Positions 18,711 to 32,174 of a stretch of 64,000 bases of DNA are shown here, in pieces. The stretch spans positions 4,805,501 through 4,869,500 of the forward strand of contig OZ038473.1 of the NCBI GenBank assembly GCA_964036295.1, given 5' to 3'. Every line of letters begins with the position of its first letter. Position 1 is the stretch's first letter. This DNA comes from Plumapathes pennacea (Eukaryota; Cnidaria; Anthozoa; Antipatharia; Myriopathidae). Both the position numbers and the translations under genes were made by a program. The notes under the pieces are model-generated. The model saw nothing but the letters and a program-made list of their open reading frames with translations, was not told where the DNA came from and did no database searches.

Positions 18711-20679
18711 GTAAGTAGCAATGGGATTGCCAGTTGATAAATATGTAGTATTTCGTATTAGAATGGTGGTATTTAAGTCCAATCATAATTAACTGATAAT
18801 TCTCCGTACACGTAACAGATATCGGCACGTACGACAGCGAGGGAAAAAAGAAGAACGATCGGAGTTAATTCACTCAAAATCATTTAACATAGCATACATG
18901 CACAAAATCATAGGCATGGATAAATCGTTCTCCATAGAGTACACGTTTCTATTGCTTGAAATTTTTCAAAGAAAACGGATTGCTGAGGATTGCCATGAAG
19001 AATAAAAATGTTTTCAAAATAAAAATACTGATCGTACGTAATGCAACGTGATTCTCAAAACTGCAACTTACGAACGGTATTAAAGAAAAATACAAAATCA
19101 AAATCTTATGCAAGAGTGTAGTATATTTTTAGCCGCTTGCTTGATCAAATGAGAACTCTTCGAGGATCACAGATTTGCATTGACACAAAATAATCGGATA
19201 CCTGATATATCTGTAGCAAAAGTGAAATGTGCGGTTTAATTGCTGTTTTACAGAGTCCATCGGGAAGATCGGGCGAAAATTTCTTCATTACATGATTCGT
19301 TATCGATCAAGAACGCACACAAATTTTCCTTCCAACATTAGAAATGGGCAAAGTAGAAAAATATTATATCCTTCGATTAGCTTAATTCGTCAAAGGGGCA
19401 AAACACTCATACTGCATCCAAGGTTACAGGCGCGTGTCCACATGACTGATCATTCATGCAACCGAAATCGACTCACAAAGACGAATATAAAACAGGCTTC
19501 TCTCGTCGGCAACAATAATATTTACTTATTTATTTTTTTAGTATAGTGTTTACTGCCTTAATGCCTATTGCCCTGCTACTTTCTTGAGAAGTCTAAACAA
19601 TGAAAAATCGTGCCTAAAAAGCAGTTTGATGGATATTCTATAGTGCAGTTAGTTTAAGGCATTATTTTGATATTTTGGTGATTAAACTTTTTTGCGTCAA
19701 CAAATGAACGAACTGTGTGAACGAACATGGCTGTGAAATATGATGCTGCAAGTTTAAAGAAAGCAGTTGGCCAGCAGATTAACGTGTTGAAGTATGCTGT
19801 GCGCATAATCGTGGTGTCGGGACCAAGATATCTATTTCAATTACAATACCTTTTCCGTTGATGAGAGACCGACGTGCTAACTTCTTGGACAACACCATGC
19901 CATCACCCAACATGCTTTGCAACTCGTTTCAGACAATATACTTCCAATAGGTAGCTCGAAAATAACATTCGTACAAAGATATTTTGTACAGTTTTGCGCC
20001 TAGTGCGTGACTCTATTAAACACTGATCACTTGCCATTGCAAAGACTGAACGCATGAAAACACCATTTAAAAGTTGCGTAATCGTAAATTATCCAAACAA
20101 GTCAAACGAATTTTAAGCAACAAAAAATTATACTTGTGTTTATAAGAAGATCGACCTTGCAGTACCCTGTTGAAAAACGAAACGCTTTGAAATGCCAAAT
20201 AAATTATAAGTCAAATGAAAAGCCATTACTTAAATAATTTTTGTCGAATTGTGATGTACAAAACCGTGTTCTGAAGCCAAACCTACAGAGAATGTCCGAA
20301 GTGTCGTGTGTGTGAAGGACATAGGGACGATGAGCACTGTTGCAATTGACACACAACTGATACAAAGTATCACAATTGTAAGAACCAAGCTTAGCCCACT
20401 TTAGAAATTTTAACTCTTAAAGACAGCTAAAGAGTGCCTATATCACACAATATCAGACAGGTGTTACCCAAACTTCAAATCATTGCCGTTTAATTATTAC
20501 TATGTATTACCAAGTGCTTAGATAGGAACAATTTACATAGAGGAGTATAAGCTAAAGAGAACATTTCAGACTTTAGGTTAGACAAATCAAATGCACCTCT
20601 GTAATCAAAGAGCAAGTGTTGACAGTATAGCAATGGAATGTCGTCAATAGCATTCTAATATTGGGATTTTTCCTGACAG

Positions 20680-20751
20680 GGACTTGAGTAATAACCAGTT
20701 CGAGACACTGGACAAAGAAATGATCACAAAGTTAACAAATCTTTATTGGTT
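20680..20751 (+). CDS. LRR exon, array unit U3
   Basis: 72 nt with intact splice sites. It varies from U1 in the second half (ITKLTNLYWL ending). Confidence 0.8.
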
Positions 20752-22720
20752 GTAAGTAGCAATAGAATTGCCAGTTGATAAATATGTAGTATTTCGTATT
20801 AGAATGGTGGTATTTAAGTCCAATCATAATTAACTGATAATTCTCCGTACACGTAACAGATATCGGCACGTACGACAGCGAGGGAAATAAGAAGAACGAT
20901 CGGAGTTAATTCACTCAAAATCATTTAGCATAGCATACATGCACAAAATCATAGGCATGGATAAATCGTTCTCCATAGAGTACATGTTTCTATTGCTTGA
21001 AATTTTTCAAAGAAAACGGATTGCCGAGGATTGCCATGAAGAATAAAAATCTTTTCAAAATAAAAATACTGATCGTACGTAAAGTAACGTGATTTTCAAA
21101 ACTGCAACTTACGAACGGCAATAAACAAAAATACAAAATCAAAATCTTATGCAAGAGTGTAGTATATTTTTAGCCGCATGCTTGATCAAATGAGAACTCT
21201 TCGAGGAACACAGATTTGAATTGACACAAAATAATTGGATACCTGAAATATCTTTACCAAAGTGAAATGTGCGGTTTAATTGCTGTTTTACAGAGTCCAT
21301 CGCGAAGATCGGGCGAAAATTTCTTCATTACATGATTCGTTATCGATCAAGAACACACACACAAATTTTCCTTCCAACATTAGAAATGGGCAAAGTAGAA
21401 AAATTTTATATCCTTCGATTGGCTTAATTCGTCAAAGGGGCAAAACACTCATACTGCATCATAAGGTTACATGCGCGTGTCCACATGACTGCTCATTCAT
21501 GCAACCGAAATCGACTCACAAAGACGAATATAAAGCAGGCTTCTCTCGTCGGCAACAGTGGTATTTACTTTTTTTTTTTTAGTATAATGTTTACTGCCTT
21601 AATGCCTATTGCCCTGCTACTTTCTTGAGAAGTCTAAACAATGAAAAATCTTGCCTAAAAAGCAGTTTGATGGATATTCTATAGTGCAGTTAGTTTAAGG
21701 CATTATTTTGATATTTTGGTAACTAAACTTTTTCGCGTCAACAAATGAACGAACTGTGTGAACGAACATGGCTGTGAAATATGATACTGCAAGTTTAAAG
21801 AAGGCAGCTGGCCAGCAGATTAACGTGTTGAAGCATGCTGTGCGCATAACTCGTGGTGTCGGGACCAAGATATCTATTTCAATTACAATACCTTTTCCGT
21901 TGATGAGAGACCGACGTGCTAACTACTTGGACAACACCATGCCATCACCCAACATGCTTTGCAACTCGTTTCAGACAATATACTTCCAATAGGTAGCTCG
22001 TGAATAACATTCGTACAAAGATATTTTGTACAGTTTTGCGCCTAGTGCGTGACTCTATTAAACAATGATCACTTGCCATTGCAAAGACTGAACGCATGAA
22101 AACACCAGATAAAAGTTGCGTAATCGTAAATTATCCAAACAAGTCAAACGAATTTTAAGCAACAAAAAATTATACTTGTGTTTATAAGAAGATCGACCTT
22201 GCAGTACCCTGTTGAAAAATGAAACGCTTTGAAATGGCAAATAAATTATAAGTCAATGAAAAGCCATTACTTAAATAATTTTTGTCGAATTGTGATGTAC
22301 AAAACCGTGTTCTGAAGCCAAACCTACGGAGAATGTCCCAAGTGTCATGTGTGTGAAGGACATAGGGACGATGAGCACTGTTGCAATTGACACACAACTG
22401 ATACAAAGTATCACAATTGTAAGAACCAAGCTTAGCCCACTTTAGAAATTTTAACTCTAAAAGACAGCTAAAGAGTGCCTATATCACACAGTATCAGACA
22501 GGTGTTACCCAAACTTCAAATCATTGCCGTTTAATTATTACTATGTATTACCAAGTGCTTAGATAGGAACAATTTACATAGAGGAGTATAAGCTAAAGAG
22601 AACATTTCAGACTTTAGGTTAGACAAATCAAATGCACCTCTGTAATCAAAGAGCAAGTGTTGACAGTATAGCAATGGAATGTCGTCAATAGCAATCTAAT
22701 ATTGGGATTTTTCCTGACAG

Positions 22721-22792
22721 GGACTTGAGTAATAACCAGTTCGAGACACTGGACAAAGAAATGTTCACAAAGTTAACAAATCTTTATGGGTT
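22721..22792 (+). CDS. LRR exon, array unit U4
   Basis: 72 nt with intact splice sites; FTKLTNLYGL ending. Confidence 0.8.
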
Positions 22793-24762
22793 GTAAGTAG
22801 CAATAGAATTGCCAGTTGATAAATATGTAGTATTTCGTATTAGAATGGTGGTATTTAAGTCCAATCATAATTAACTGATAATTCTCCGTACACGTAACAG
22901 ATATCGGCACGTACGACAGCGAAGGAAATAAGAAGAACGATCGGAGTTAATTCACTCAAAATCATTTAACATAGCATACATGCACAAAATCATAGGCATG
23001 GATAAATCGTTCTCCATAGAGTACATGTTTCTATTGCTTGAAATTTTTCAAAGAAAACGGATTGCCGAGGATTGCCATGAAGAATAAAAATCTTTTCAAA
23101 ATAAAAATACTGATCGTACGTAAAGTAACGTGATTCTCAAAACTGCAACTTACGAACGGTATTAAAGAAAAATACAAAATCAAAATCTTATGCAAGAGTG
23201 TAGTATATTTTTAGCCACATGCTTCATCAAATGAGAATTCTTCGAGGATCACAGATTTGAATTGACACAAAATAATCGGATACCTGAAATATCTTTACCA
23301 AAGTGAAATGTGCGGTTTAATTGCTGTTTTACAGAGTCCATCGCGAAGATCGGGCGAAAATTTCTTCATTACATGATTCGTTATCAATCAAGAACACACA
23401 CACAAATTTTCCTTCAAACATTAGAAATGGGCAAAGTAGAAAAATTTTATATCCTTCGATTGGCTTAATTCGTCAAAGGGGCAAAACACTCATACTGCAT
23501 CATAAGGTTACATGCGCGTGTCCACATGACTGCTCATTCATGCAACCGAAATCGACTCACAAAGACGAATATAAAGCAGGCTTCTCTCGTCGGCAACAGT
23601 GGTATTTACTTATTTTTTTTTAGTACAATGTTTACTGCCTTAATGCCTATTGCCCTGCTATTTTCTTGAGAAGTCTAAACAATGAAAAATCTTGCCTAAA
23701 AAGCAGTTTGATGGATATTCTATAGTGCAGTTAGTTTAAGGCATTATTTTGATATTTTGGTAACTAAACTTTTTCGCGTCAATAAATGAACGAACTGTGT
23801 GAACGAACATGGCTGTGAAATATGATGCTGCAACTTTAAAGAAGGCAGCTGGCCAGCAGATTAACGTGTTGAAGTATGCTGTGCGCATAACTCGTGGTGT
23901 CGGGACCAAGATATCTATTTCAATTACAATACCTTTTCCGTTGATGAGAGACCGACGTGCTAACTACTTGGACAACACCATGCCATCACCCAACATGCTT
24001 TGCAACTCGTTTCAGACAATATACTTCCAATAGGTAGCTCGTGAATAACATTCGTACAAAGATATTTTGTACAGTTTTGCGCCTAGTGCGTGACTCTATT
24101 AAACACTGATCACTTGCCATTGCAAAGACTGAACGCATGAAAACACCAGATAAAAGTTGCGTAATCGTAAATTATCCAAACAAGTCAAACGAATTTTAAG
24201 CAACAAAAAATTATACTTGTGTTTATAAGAAGATCGACCTTGCAGTACCCTGTTGAAAAACGAAACGCTTTGAAATGGCAAATAAATTATAAGTCAAATG
24301 AAAAGCCATTACTTAAATAATTTTTGTCGAATTGTGATGTACAAAACCGTGTTCTGAAGCCAAACCTACAGAGAATGTCCCAAGTGTCATGTGTGTGAAG
24401 GACATAGGGACGATGAGCACTGTTGCAATTGACACACAACTGATACAAAGTATCACAATTGTAAGAACCAAGCTTAGCCCACTTTAGAAATTTTAACTCT
24501 AAAAGACAGCTAAAGAGTGCCTATATCACACAGTATCAGACAGGTGTTACCCAAACTTCAAATCATTGCCGTTTAATTATTACTATGTATTACCAAGTCC
24601 TTAGATAGGAACAATTTACATAGAGGAGTATAAGCTAAAGAGAACATTTCAGACTTTAGGTTAGACAAATCAAATGCACCTCTGTAATCAAAGAGCAAGT
24701 GTTGACAGTATAGCAATGGAATGTCGTCAATAGCAATCTAATATTGGGATTTTTCCTGACAG

Positions 24763-24834
24763 GGACTTGAGTAATAACCAGTTCGAGACACTGGACAAAG
24801 AAATGTTCACAAAGTTAACAAATCTTTATGGGTT
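24763..24834 (+). CDS. LRR exon, array unit U5
   Basis: 72 nt with intact splice sites. The coding sequence is identical to the U4 exon. Confidence 0.8.
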
Positions 24835-26806
24835 GTAAGTAGCAATAGAATTGCCAGTTGATAAATATGTAGTATTTCGTATTAGAATGGTGGTATTTAA
24901 GTCCAATCATAATTAACTGATAATTCTCCGTACACGTAACAGATATCGGCACGTACGACAGCGAAGGAAATAAGAAGAACGATCGGAGTTAATTCACTCA
25001 AAATCATTTAACATAGCATACATGCACAAAATCATAGGCATGGATAAATCGTTCTCCATAGAGTACATGTTTCTATTGCTTGAAATTTTTCAAAGAAAAC
25101 GGATTGCCGAGGATTGCCATGAAGAATAAAAATCTTTTCAAAATAAAAATACTGATCGTACGTAAAGTAACGTGATTCTCAAAACTGCAACTTACGAACG
25201 GCAATAAACAAAAATACAAAATCAAAATCTTATCCAAGAGTGTAGTATATTTTTAGCCGCATGCTTGATCAAATGAGAACTCTTCGAGGATCACAGATTT
25301 GAATTGACACAAAATAATCGGATACCTGAAATATCTTTACCAAAGTGAAATGTGCGGTTTAATTGCTGTTTTACAGAGTCCATCGCGAAGATCGGGCGAA
25401 AATTTCTTCATTACATGATTCGTTATCAATCAAGAACACACACACAAATTTTCCTTCAAACATTAGAAATGGGCAAAGTAGAAAAATTTTATATCCTTCG
25501 ATTGGCTTAATTCGTCAAAGGGGCAAAACACTCATACTGCATCATAAGGTTACATGCGCGTGTCCACATGACTGCTCATTCATGCAACCGAAATCGACTC
25601 ACAAAGACGAATATAAAGCAGGCTTCTCTCGTCGGCAACAGTGGTATTTACTTATTTTTTTTTAGTACAATGTTTACTGCCTTAATGCCTATTGCCCTGC
25701 TATTTTCTTGAGAAGTCTAAACAATGAAAAATCTTGCCTAAAAAGCAGTTTGATGGATATTCTATAGTGCAGTTAGTTTAAGGCATTATTTTGATATTTT
25801 GGTAACTAAACTTTTTCGCGTCAATAAATGAACGAACTGTGTGAACGAACATGGCTGTGAAATATGATGCTGCAACTTTAAAGAAGGCAGCTGGCCAGCA
25901 GATTAACGTGTTGAAGTATGCTGTGCGCATAACTCGTGGTGTCGGGACCAAGATATCTATTTCAATTACAATACCTTTTCCGTTGATGAGAGACCGACGT
26001 GCTAACTACTTGGACAACACCATGCCATCACCCAACATGCTTTGCAACTCGTTTCAGACAATATACTTCCAATAGGTAGCTCGTGAATAACATTCGTACA
26101 AAGATATTTTGTACAGTTTTGCGCCTAGTGCGTGACTCTATTAAACACTGATCACTTGCCATTGCAAAGACTGAACGCATGAAAACACCAGATAAAAGTT
26201 GCGTAATCGTAAATTATCCAAACAAGTCAAACGAATTTTAAGCAACAAAAAATTATACTTGTGTTTATAAGAAGATCGACCTTGCAGTACCCTGTTGAAA
26301 AACGAAATGCTTTGAAATGGCAAATAAATAATAAGTCAAATGAAAAGCCATTACTTAAATAATTTTTGTCGAATTGTGATGTACAAAACCGTGTTCTGAA
26401 GCCAAACCTACAGAGAATGTCCCAAGTGTCGTGTGTGTGAAGGACATAGGGACGATGAGCACTGTTGCAATTGACACACAACTGATACAAAGTATCACAA
26501 TTGTAAGAACCAAGCTTAGCCCACTTTAGAAATTTTAACTCTAAAAGACAGCTAAAGAGTGCCTATATCACACAGTATCAGACAGGTGTTACCCAAACTT
26601 CAAATCATTGCCGTTTAATTATTACTATGTATTACCAAGTCCTTAGATAGGAACAATTTACATAGAGGAGTATAAGCTAAAGAGAACATTTCAGACTTTA
26701 GGTTAGATAAATCAAATGCACCTCTGCAATCAAAGAGCACGTGCTGAAAGTATAGCAAAGGAATGTTCGTTAATAGCAATCAAATATTGGCATTTTTCCC
26801 TGACAG

Positions 26807-26878
26807 GGACTTGAGTAATAACCAGTTCGAGACACTGGACAAAGAAATGTTCACAACGTTAACAAATCTTCAAAGATT
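26807..26878 (+). CDS. LRR exon, array unit U6
   Basis: 72 nt with intact splice sites. The coding sequence is identical to U1 and U2, although the neighbouring U5 and U7 exons differ. Confidence 0.8.
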
Positions 26879-28846
26879 GTAAGTAGCAATGGGATTGCCA
26901 GTTGATAAATATGTAGTATTTCGTATTAGAATGGTGGTATTTAAGTCCAATCATAATTAACTGATAATTCTCCGTACACGTAACAGATATCGGCACGTAC
27001 GACAGCGAGGGAAAAAAGAAGAACGATCGGAGTTAATTCACTCAAAATCATTTAACATAGCATACATGCACAAAATCATAGGCATGGATAAATCGTTCTC
27101 CATAGAGTACACGTTTCTATTGCTTGAAATTTTTCAAAGAAAACGGATTGCTGAGGATTGCCATGAAGAATAAAAATGTTTTCAAAATAAAAATACTGAT
27201 CGTACGTAATGCAACGTGATTCTCAAAACTGCAACTTACGAACGGTATTAAAGAAAAATACAAAATCAAAATCTTATGCAAGAGTGTAGTATATTTTTAG
27301 CCGCTTGCTTGATCAAATGAGAACTCTTCGAGGATCACAGATTTGCATTGACACAAAATAATCGGATACCTGATATATCTGTAGCAAAAGTGAAATGTGC
27401 GGTTTAATTGCTGTTTTACAGAGTCCATCGGGAAGATCGGGCGAAAATTTCTTCATTACATGATTCGTTATCGATCAAGAACGCACACAAATTTTCCTTC
27501 CAACATTAGAAATGGGCAAAGTAGAAAAATATTATATCCTTCGATTAGCTTAATTCGTCAAAGGGGCAAAACACTCATACTGCATCCAAGGTTACAGGCG
27601 CGTGTCCACATGACTGATCATTCATGCAACCGAAATCGACTCACAAAGACGAATATAAAACAGGCTTCTCTCGTCGGCAACAATAATATTTACTTATTTA
27701 TTTTTTTAGTATAGTGTTTACTGCCTTAATGCCTATTGCCCTGCTACTTTCTTGAGAAGTCTAAACAATGAAAAATCTTGCCTAAAAAGCAGTTTGATGG
27801 ATATTCTATAGTGCAGTTAGTTTAAGGCATTATTTTGATATTTTGGTGATTAAACTTTTTTGCGTCAACAAATGAACGAACTGTGTGAACGAACATGGCT
27901 GTGAAATATGATGCTGCAAGTTTAAAGAAAGCAGTTGGCCAGCAGATTAACGTGTTGAAGTATGCTGTGCGCATAATCGTGGTGTCGGGACCAAGATATC
28001 TATTTCAATTACAATACCTTTTCCGTTGATGAGAGACCGACGTGCTAACTTCTTGGACAACACCATGCCATCACCCAACATGCTTTGCAACTCGTTTCAG
28101 ACAATATACTTCCAATAGGTAGCTCGAAAATAACATTCGTACAAAGATATTTTGTACAGTTTTGCGCCCAGTGCGTGACTGTATTAATCACTGATCACTT
28201 GCCATTGCAAAGACTGAACGCATGAAAACACCAGATAAAAGTTGCGTAATCGTAAATTATCCAAACAAGTCAAACGAATTGTAAGCAACAAAAAATTATA
28301 CTTGTGTTTATAAGAAGATCGACCTTGCAGTACCCTGTTGAAAAACGAAACGCTTTGAAATGCCAAATAAATTATAAGTCAATGAAAAGCCATTACTTAA
28401 ATAATTTTTGTCGAATTGTGATGTACAAAACCGTGTTCTGAAGCCAAACCTACAGAGAATGTCCCAAGTGTCGTGTGTGTGAAGGACATAGGGACGATGA
28501 GCACTGTTGCAATTGACACACAACTGATACAAAGTATTACAATTGTAAGAACCAAGCTTAGCCCACTTTAGAAATTTTAACTCTAAAAGAAAGCTAAAGA
28601 GTGCCTATATCACACAGTATCAGTCAGGTGTTACCCAAACTTCAAATCATTGCCGTTTAATTATTACTATGTATTACCAAGTGCTTAGATAGGAACAATT
28701 TACATAGAGGAGTATAAGCTAAAGAGAACATTTCAGACTTTAGGTTAGACAAATCAAATGCACCTCTGTAATCAAAGAGCAAGTGTTGACAGTATAGCAA
28801 TGGAATGTCGTCAATAGCAATCTCATATTGGAATTTTTCCTGACAG

Positions 28847-28918
28847 GGACTTGAGTAATAACCAGTTCGAGACACTGGACAAAGAAATGTTCACAAAGTT
28901 AACAAATCTTTATTGGTT
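28847..28918 (+). CDS. LRR exon, array unit U7
   Basis: 72 nt with intact splice sites; FTKLTNLYWL ending, close to U3. Confidence 0.8.
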
Positions 28919-30047
28919 GTAAGTAGCAATGGAATTGCCAGTTGATAAATATGTAGTATTTCGTATTAGAATGGTGGTATTTAAGTCCAATCATAATTAA
29001 CTGATAATTCTCCGTACACGTAACAGATATCGGCACGTACGACAGCGAGGGAAAAAAGAAGGATCGGAGTTAATTCACTCAAAATCATTTAACATACCAA
29101 AGATGCACAAAATCATAGGCATGGATAAATCGTTCTACATAGAGTACATGTTTCTATTGCTTGAAATTTTTCAAAGAAAACGGATTGCTGAGGATTGCCA
29201 TGAAGAATAAAAATCTTTTCAAAATAAAAATACTGATCGTACGTAATGCAACGTGATTCTCAAAACTGCAACTTACGAACGGTATTAAAGAAAAATACAA
29301 AATCAAAATCTTATGCAAGAGTGTAGTATATTTTTAGCCGCATTCTTGATCAAATGAGAACTCTTCGAGGATCACAGATTTGCATTGACACAAAATAATC
29401 GGATACCTGATATATCTGTAGCAAAAGTGAAATGTGCGGTTTAATTGCTGTTTTGCAGAGTCCATCGGGAAGATCGGGCGAAAATTTCTTCATTACTTGA
29501 TTCGTTATCGATCAAGAACGCACACAAATTTTCCTTCCAACATTACAAATGGGCAAAGTAGAAAAATATTATATCCTTCGATTAGCTTAATTCGTCAAAG
29601 GGGCAAAACACTCATACTGCATCATAAGGTTACAGGCGCGTGTCCACATGACTGATCATTCATGCAACCGAAATCGACTCACAAAGACAAATATAAAGCA
29701 GGCTTCTCTCGTCGGCAACAATAATATTTACTTATTGCTTGTGACGACACAAGCTTTAAAATGGAACGATTTTTTTTTTTTTCTGGGTTAGAAATCTGCA
29801 TGCGGTGATTGGTTCATATTATCATGTGATTTGTGATGACGTTGTGATCAAGTTACTTGGCGGGCGAGCAGTTTCGCCATTTTGAAAACAGCAAGTTGCT
29901 TGCCTTAGTTGGCTCTGTGGATTATTTTATGGACCGCTCATCTTACTTACAAACGCATACGCCGGCTGCGGTAGACCCATACTAAATTTCATTGAGCGGT
30001 TTTGGCTTGGGTCGGTCCGTTCAGCCTCAAAAGCCATATTGAAAGCC

Positions 30048-30215
30048 ATGAAAGCAAATGCAATGAACTTATCAATGAACTGCATAACTATGCACAACTG
30101 TACAGAAATGTACGAAGAATCTGACATCCAGAACCTTGAGAACTTGAAGGAACAAGCTGAACAAAGCCGCTCGACATACAAAGACGAGAACCTGTGTAAA
30201 GACGGCGATTCTTGA
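30048..30215 (+). CDS. Small open frame, 55 aa, function unknown
   Basis: ATG at 30048 to TGA at 30215. It is Met/Asn-rich at the start and then hydrophilic (EESDIQNLENLKEQAEQSRS). It lies 22 bp upstream of the 185-aa frame. It may be coding or chance. Confidence 0.25.
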   Translation: MKANAMNLSMNCITMHNCTEMYEESDIQNLENLKEQAEQSRSTYKDENLCKDGDS

Positions 30216-30237
30216 CAAGCGCTTGATAGCGGATTAT

Positions 30238-30795
30238 ATGGAACTGTTTAGTATGAGGGTGAACTTGAAGGTACTTTGTATTCTTTTACTTTGTATTATT
30301 CTTGCTGATACAAGTAAAGCGTCAGAAAATCTGACTTTTGTTTGGGATCAAAATTTCACTCTGCTGTCCATTTATGTTGTTGTTGCGACATTTTGGCTCG
30401 GTGCCATGAAGGTCAAACAATCAGTGGAACAGATGGCGTTGTTATTTGAAAATTGGGAAATGGCTGAGGAAAAAGTGACCGTTGGTAGATCTCGCTTCGC
30501 TCAGTTTTATTGTATTCCCACAAATGTTTATGTGAAAGAAAACCGAAGTCCTGCAAGACGAAGTCGTGAGCCAAGCCGCGTACCCTTGAATAACCTTTCA
30601 CGCATTTTGAACAAGAGTAGAAAAAGCAGGCGACTAATACAAGAATACATTTCAAAGAATGTCCCAAAGTCGTCAAAAGTCCATGGTTATACCCGAGCTT
30701 ACGTACTTCACAATGCTAATGCGTTCCGAGAACGTGCATGTAAACAACATGTAAACAATAAAAAGCCACAGATGGAAATGGAAAGAGAAAATTAG
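30238..30795 (+). CDS. Unrecognised 185-aa secreted or membrane-anchored protein inside the insertion
   Basis: The chosen ATG at 30238 gives MELFSMRV, followed by a strong signal-peptide-like stretch (LKVLCILLLCIILADTSKAS). A second hydrophobic segment (LLSIYVVVATFWLGAM, about residues 44-60) could be a membrane span. The C-terminal two thirds are basic, with NKSRKSRRLIQEY. No family is recognised. A weaker relative of its beginning and of its NKSRK region lies on the other side of the nested transposon (40,224-40,529), so the pair may be a split or duplicated gene carried by the insertion. Confidence that it is expressed is modest. Confidence 0.45.
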   Translation: MELFSMRVNLKVLCILLLCIILADTSKASENLTFVWDQNFTLLSIYVVVATFWLGAMKVKQSVEQMALLFENWEMAEEKVTVGRSRFAQFYCIPTNVYVKENRSPARRSREPSRVPLNNLSRILNKSRKSRRLIQEYISKNVPKSSKVHGYTRAYVLHNANAFRERACKQHVNNKKPQMEMEREN

Positions 30796-31376
30796 GATCA
30801 ATAAACCATCGCTGCGAGAAAGCTAGAAGCTCAAAAAGAAGATTGCCAAAAGTAACCGAGGTGCTAAGATACGTTGGTATTTTAAAATGTGTTAAAAAAC
30901 AGGCATTGCAAGATCAGACGTACTCAGAGATCAAAATCACAGAACCAAGTACAATGGGTTTTCTCTGTCAAGGGATATAGAAAAAAATTCCGGTCCTTCA
31001 GTTGTTGATCCAAACAAAACGATCATCGGTTGGCTTTCTGGATGCACGGAAGCCATACTTTAAGAGCGATTTTGGCTTGCATTGTTTTTAAGCGTCGGAA
31101 AACTTGAAAATAGCCGTACACAAATGCTTGATGTGTTACCAGCGGGACCCCCGTAAAGTACGAAGGGTTGTGTTTTGCAAATGCTCGATTATAGATACCG
31201 CTTCAACCAATGTATCTGTGTTCTGAGCAATATTTGTGTGAAAGAACATCGAATAAGTAGTAGAAGACGTGTCGAAACTTGATAGAACTTGAACTTTTCC
31301 CTGCGGGCAGAGCGTCTCCCTTTGTCGGAAACTCTGCGGTTTTGTGTAACGCGCGGCGTATACGAACAGTCGGCGT
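30796..31376. other. No gene seen between the 185-aa frame and the nested transposon
   Basis: The sequence is non-coding. Phrases such as TTTTGGCTTGC and AGCCGTACACAAATG resemble parts of repeat R, so some of it is probably diverged R sequence. Confidence 0.4.
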
Positions 31377-31745
31377 CCCTTGTGAAATGAGCCTGGGAAT
31401 TCCTAGGAATTCCTAGGATATTCCTAGGAATTCCCAGGAATTTGGTTTTAGGAATTCTTAGGAATTCTCAAGAATTCCTAAGAATGGAGGTGTGAATTTT
31501 CACGGTAAATTCGGACGCTAATTCCTAGGAATTCCTAGGAATTTTCAGGTTCTTATATGGGACAAAAATTCTCAGGAATTCCTAGGAATTCCCAGGAATG
31601 TTCACAAAATTGCTTCTTGACAAAAAAGCAATTGGGAATTCCTGGGAAATCTTAAGAACTCCTAGGAATTTACAGGAACTCCTGTGAATTCCCAAGAATC
31701 TCTGAGAATTTTTGGGAATTCCTGGGAGCATCCAGGATTTCTCTG
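31377..31745. repeat. Left terminus and subterminal GAATTC repeat array
   Basis: After the terminal CCCTTGTGAAATG come about a dozen exact GAATTC hexamers in contexts such as GGGAATTCCTAGGAATTCC, plus many one-base variants (GGAACTCC, GGATATTCC). The motif is self-complementary, so a dimeric DNA-binding protein could bind each one. Confidence 0.85.
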
Positions 31746-32174
31746 GTATAAATATAAATGAGCTGCACATTGCCAGGTACACATTAGTATTCTGAGGTAA
31801 TCAATAATTTATTGTCAATGCATCCAAAGAAAAACTTTGATTTCAACAGTAGTACAGTAATTGCTTGCCCATGGTAATCTTATAAATATCTTTGAGAATT
31901 TGTAGGAGCCCTCGACCCTCCAGACCTCCTATCAATATCAAAATCATCCCAAATTTGACAAGACAACTATGTAGTGTAGGTGATAATATTCTAGTGACTC
32001 AGGCTATTACAACATGTATTATTTTGTTAAAAGGAAAAATTTGTATGATAATTATATTGTTTCAAATTATATTTATCTCTGTTCCATTGATAGTTTGGCA
32101 AAAATTGGTATGTTCTTCTATAAATTTCTCTCTGTCTGATCCTCATCTTAGTATTTGAGTCCTTGAAAGAAATT

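Larger units (their letters stand above)
15331..29736 (+). repeat. Tandem array of ~2.04-kb units (U1-U7 and first part of U8), each carrying an LRR exon
   Basis: Unit starts (ATGAAGAATAAAAAT landmark) are at 15,331; 16,952; 18,995; 21,036; 23,077; 25,119; 27,163 and 29,200, with periods of 2,037-2,044 bp. U1 is shortened to 1,621 bp by a deletion of about 420 bp near 15,860. U2 and U3 are almost identical for most of their length. Every full unit has one 72-nt LRR exon about 360 bp before the next unit start. The + strand frames of 74, 100 and 105 aa seen in each unit are intronic and drift between copies. The array is resumed at 44,587. Confidence 0.95.

Noticed and set aside
16952-21035. 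Near-identity of U2 and U3 as a possible assembly duplication
   Set aside because: Other units with similar but distinct sequence and an uninterrupted period argue for a real array. I cannot exclude a copy-number error without reads, so I kept the array but not a claim about exact unit number.
21768-21992. A 74-aa protein (MAVKYD...) encoded in every 2.04-kb unit
   Set aside because: It lies in the intron between LRR exons and is broken in U2, U3 and U7. It varies as non-coding sequence does and coincides with an old SINE-like remnant.
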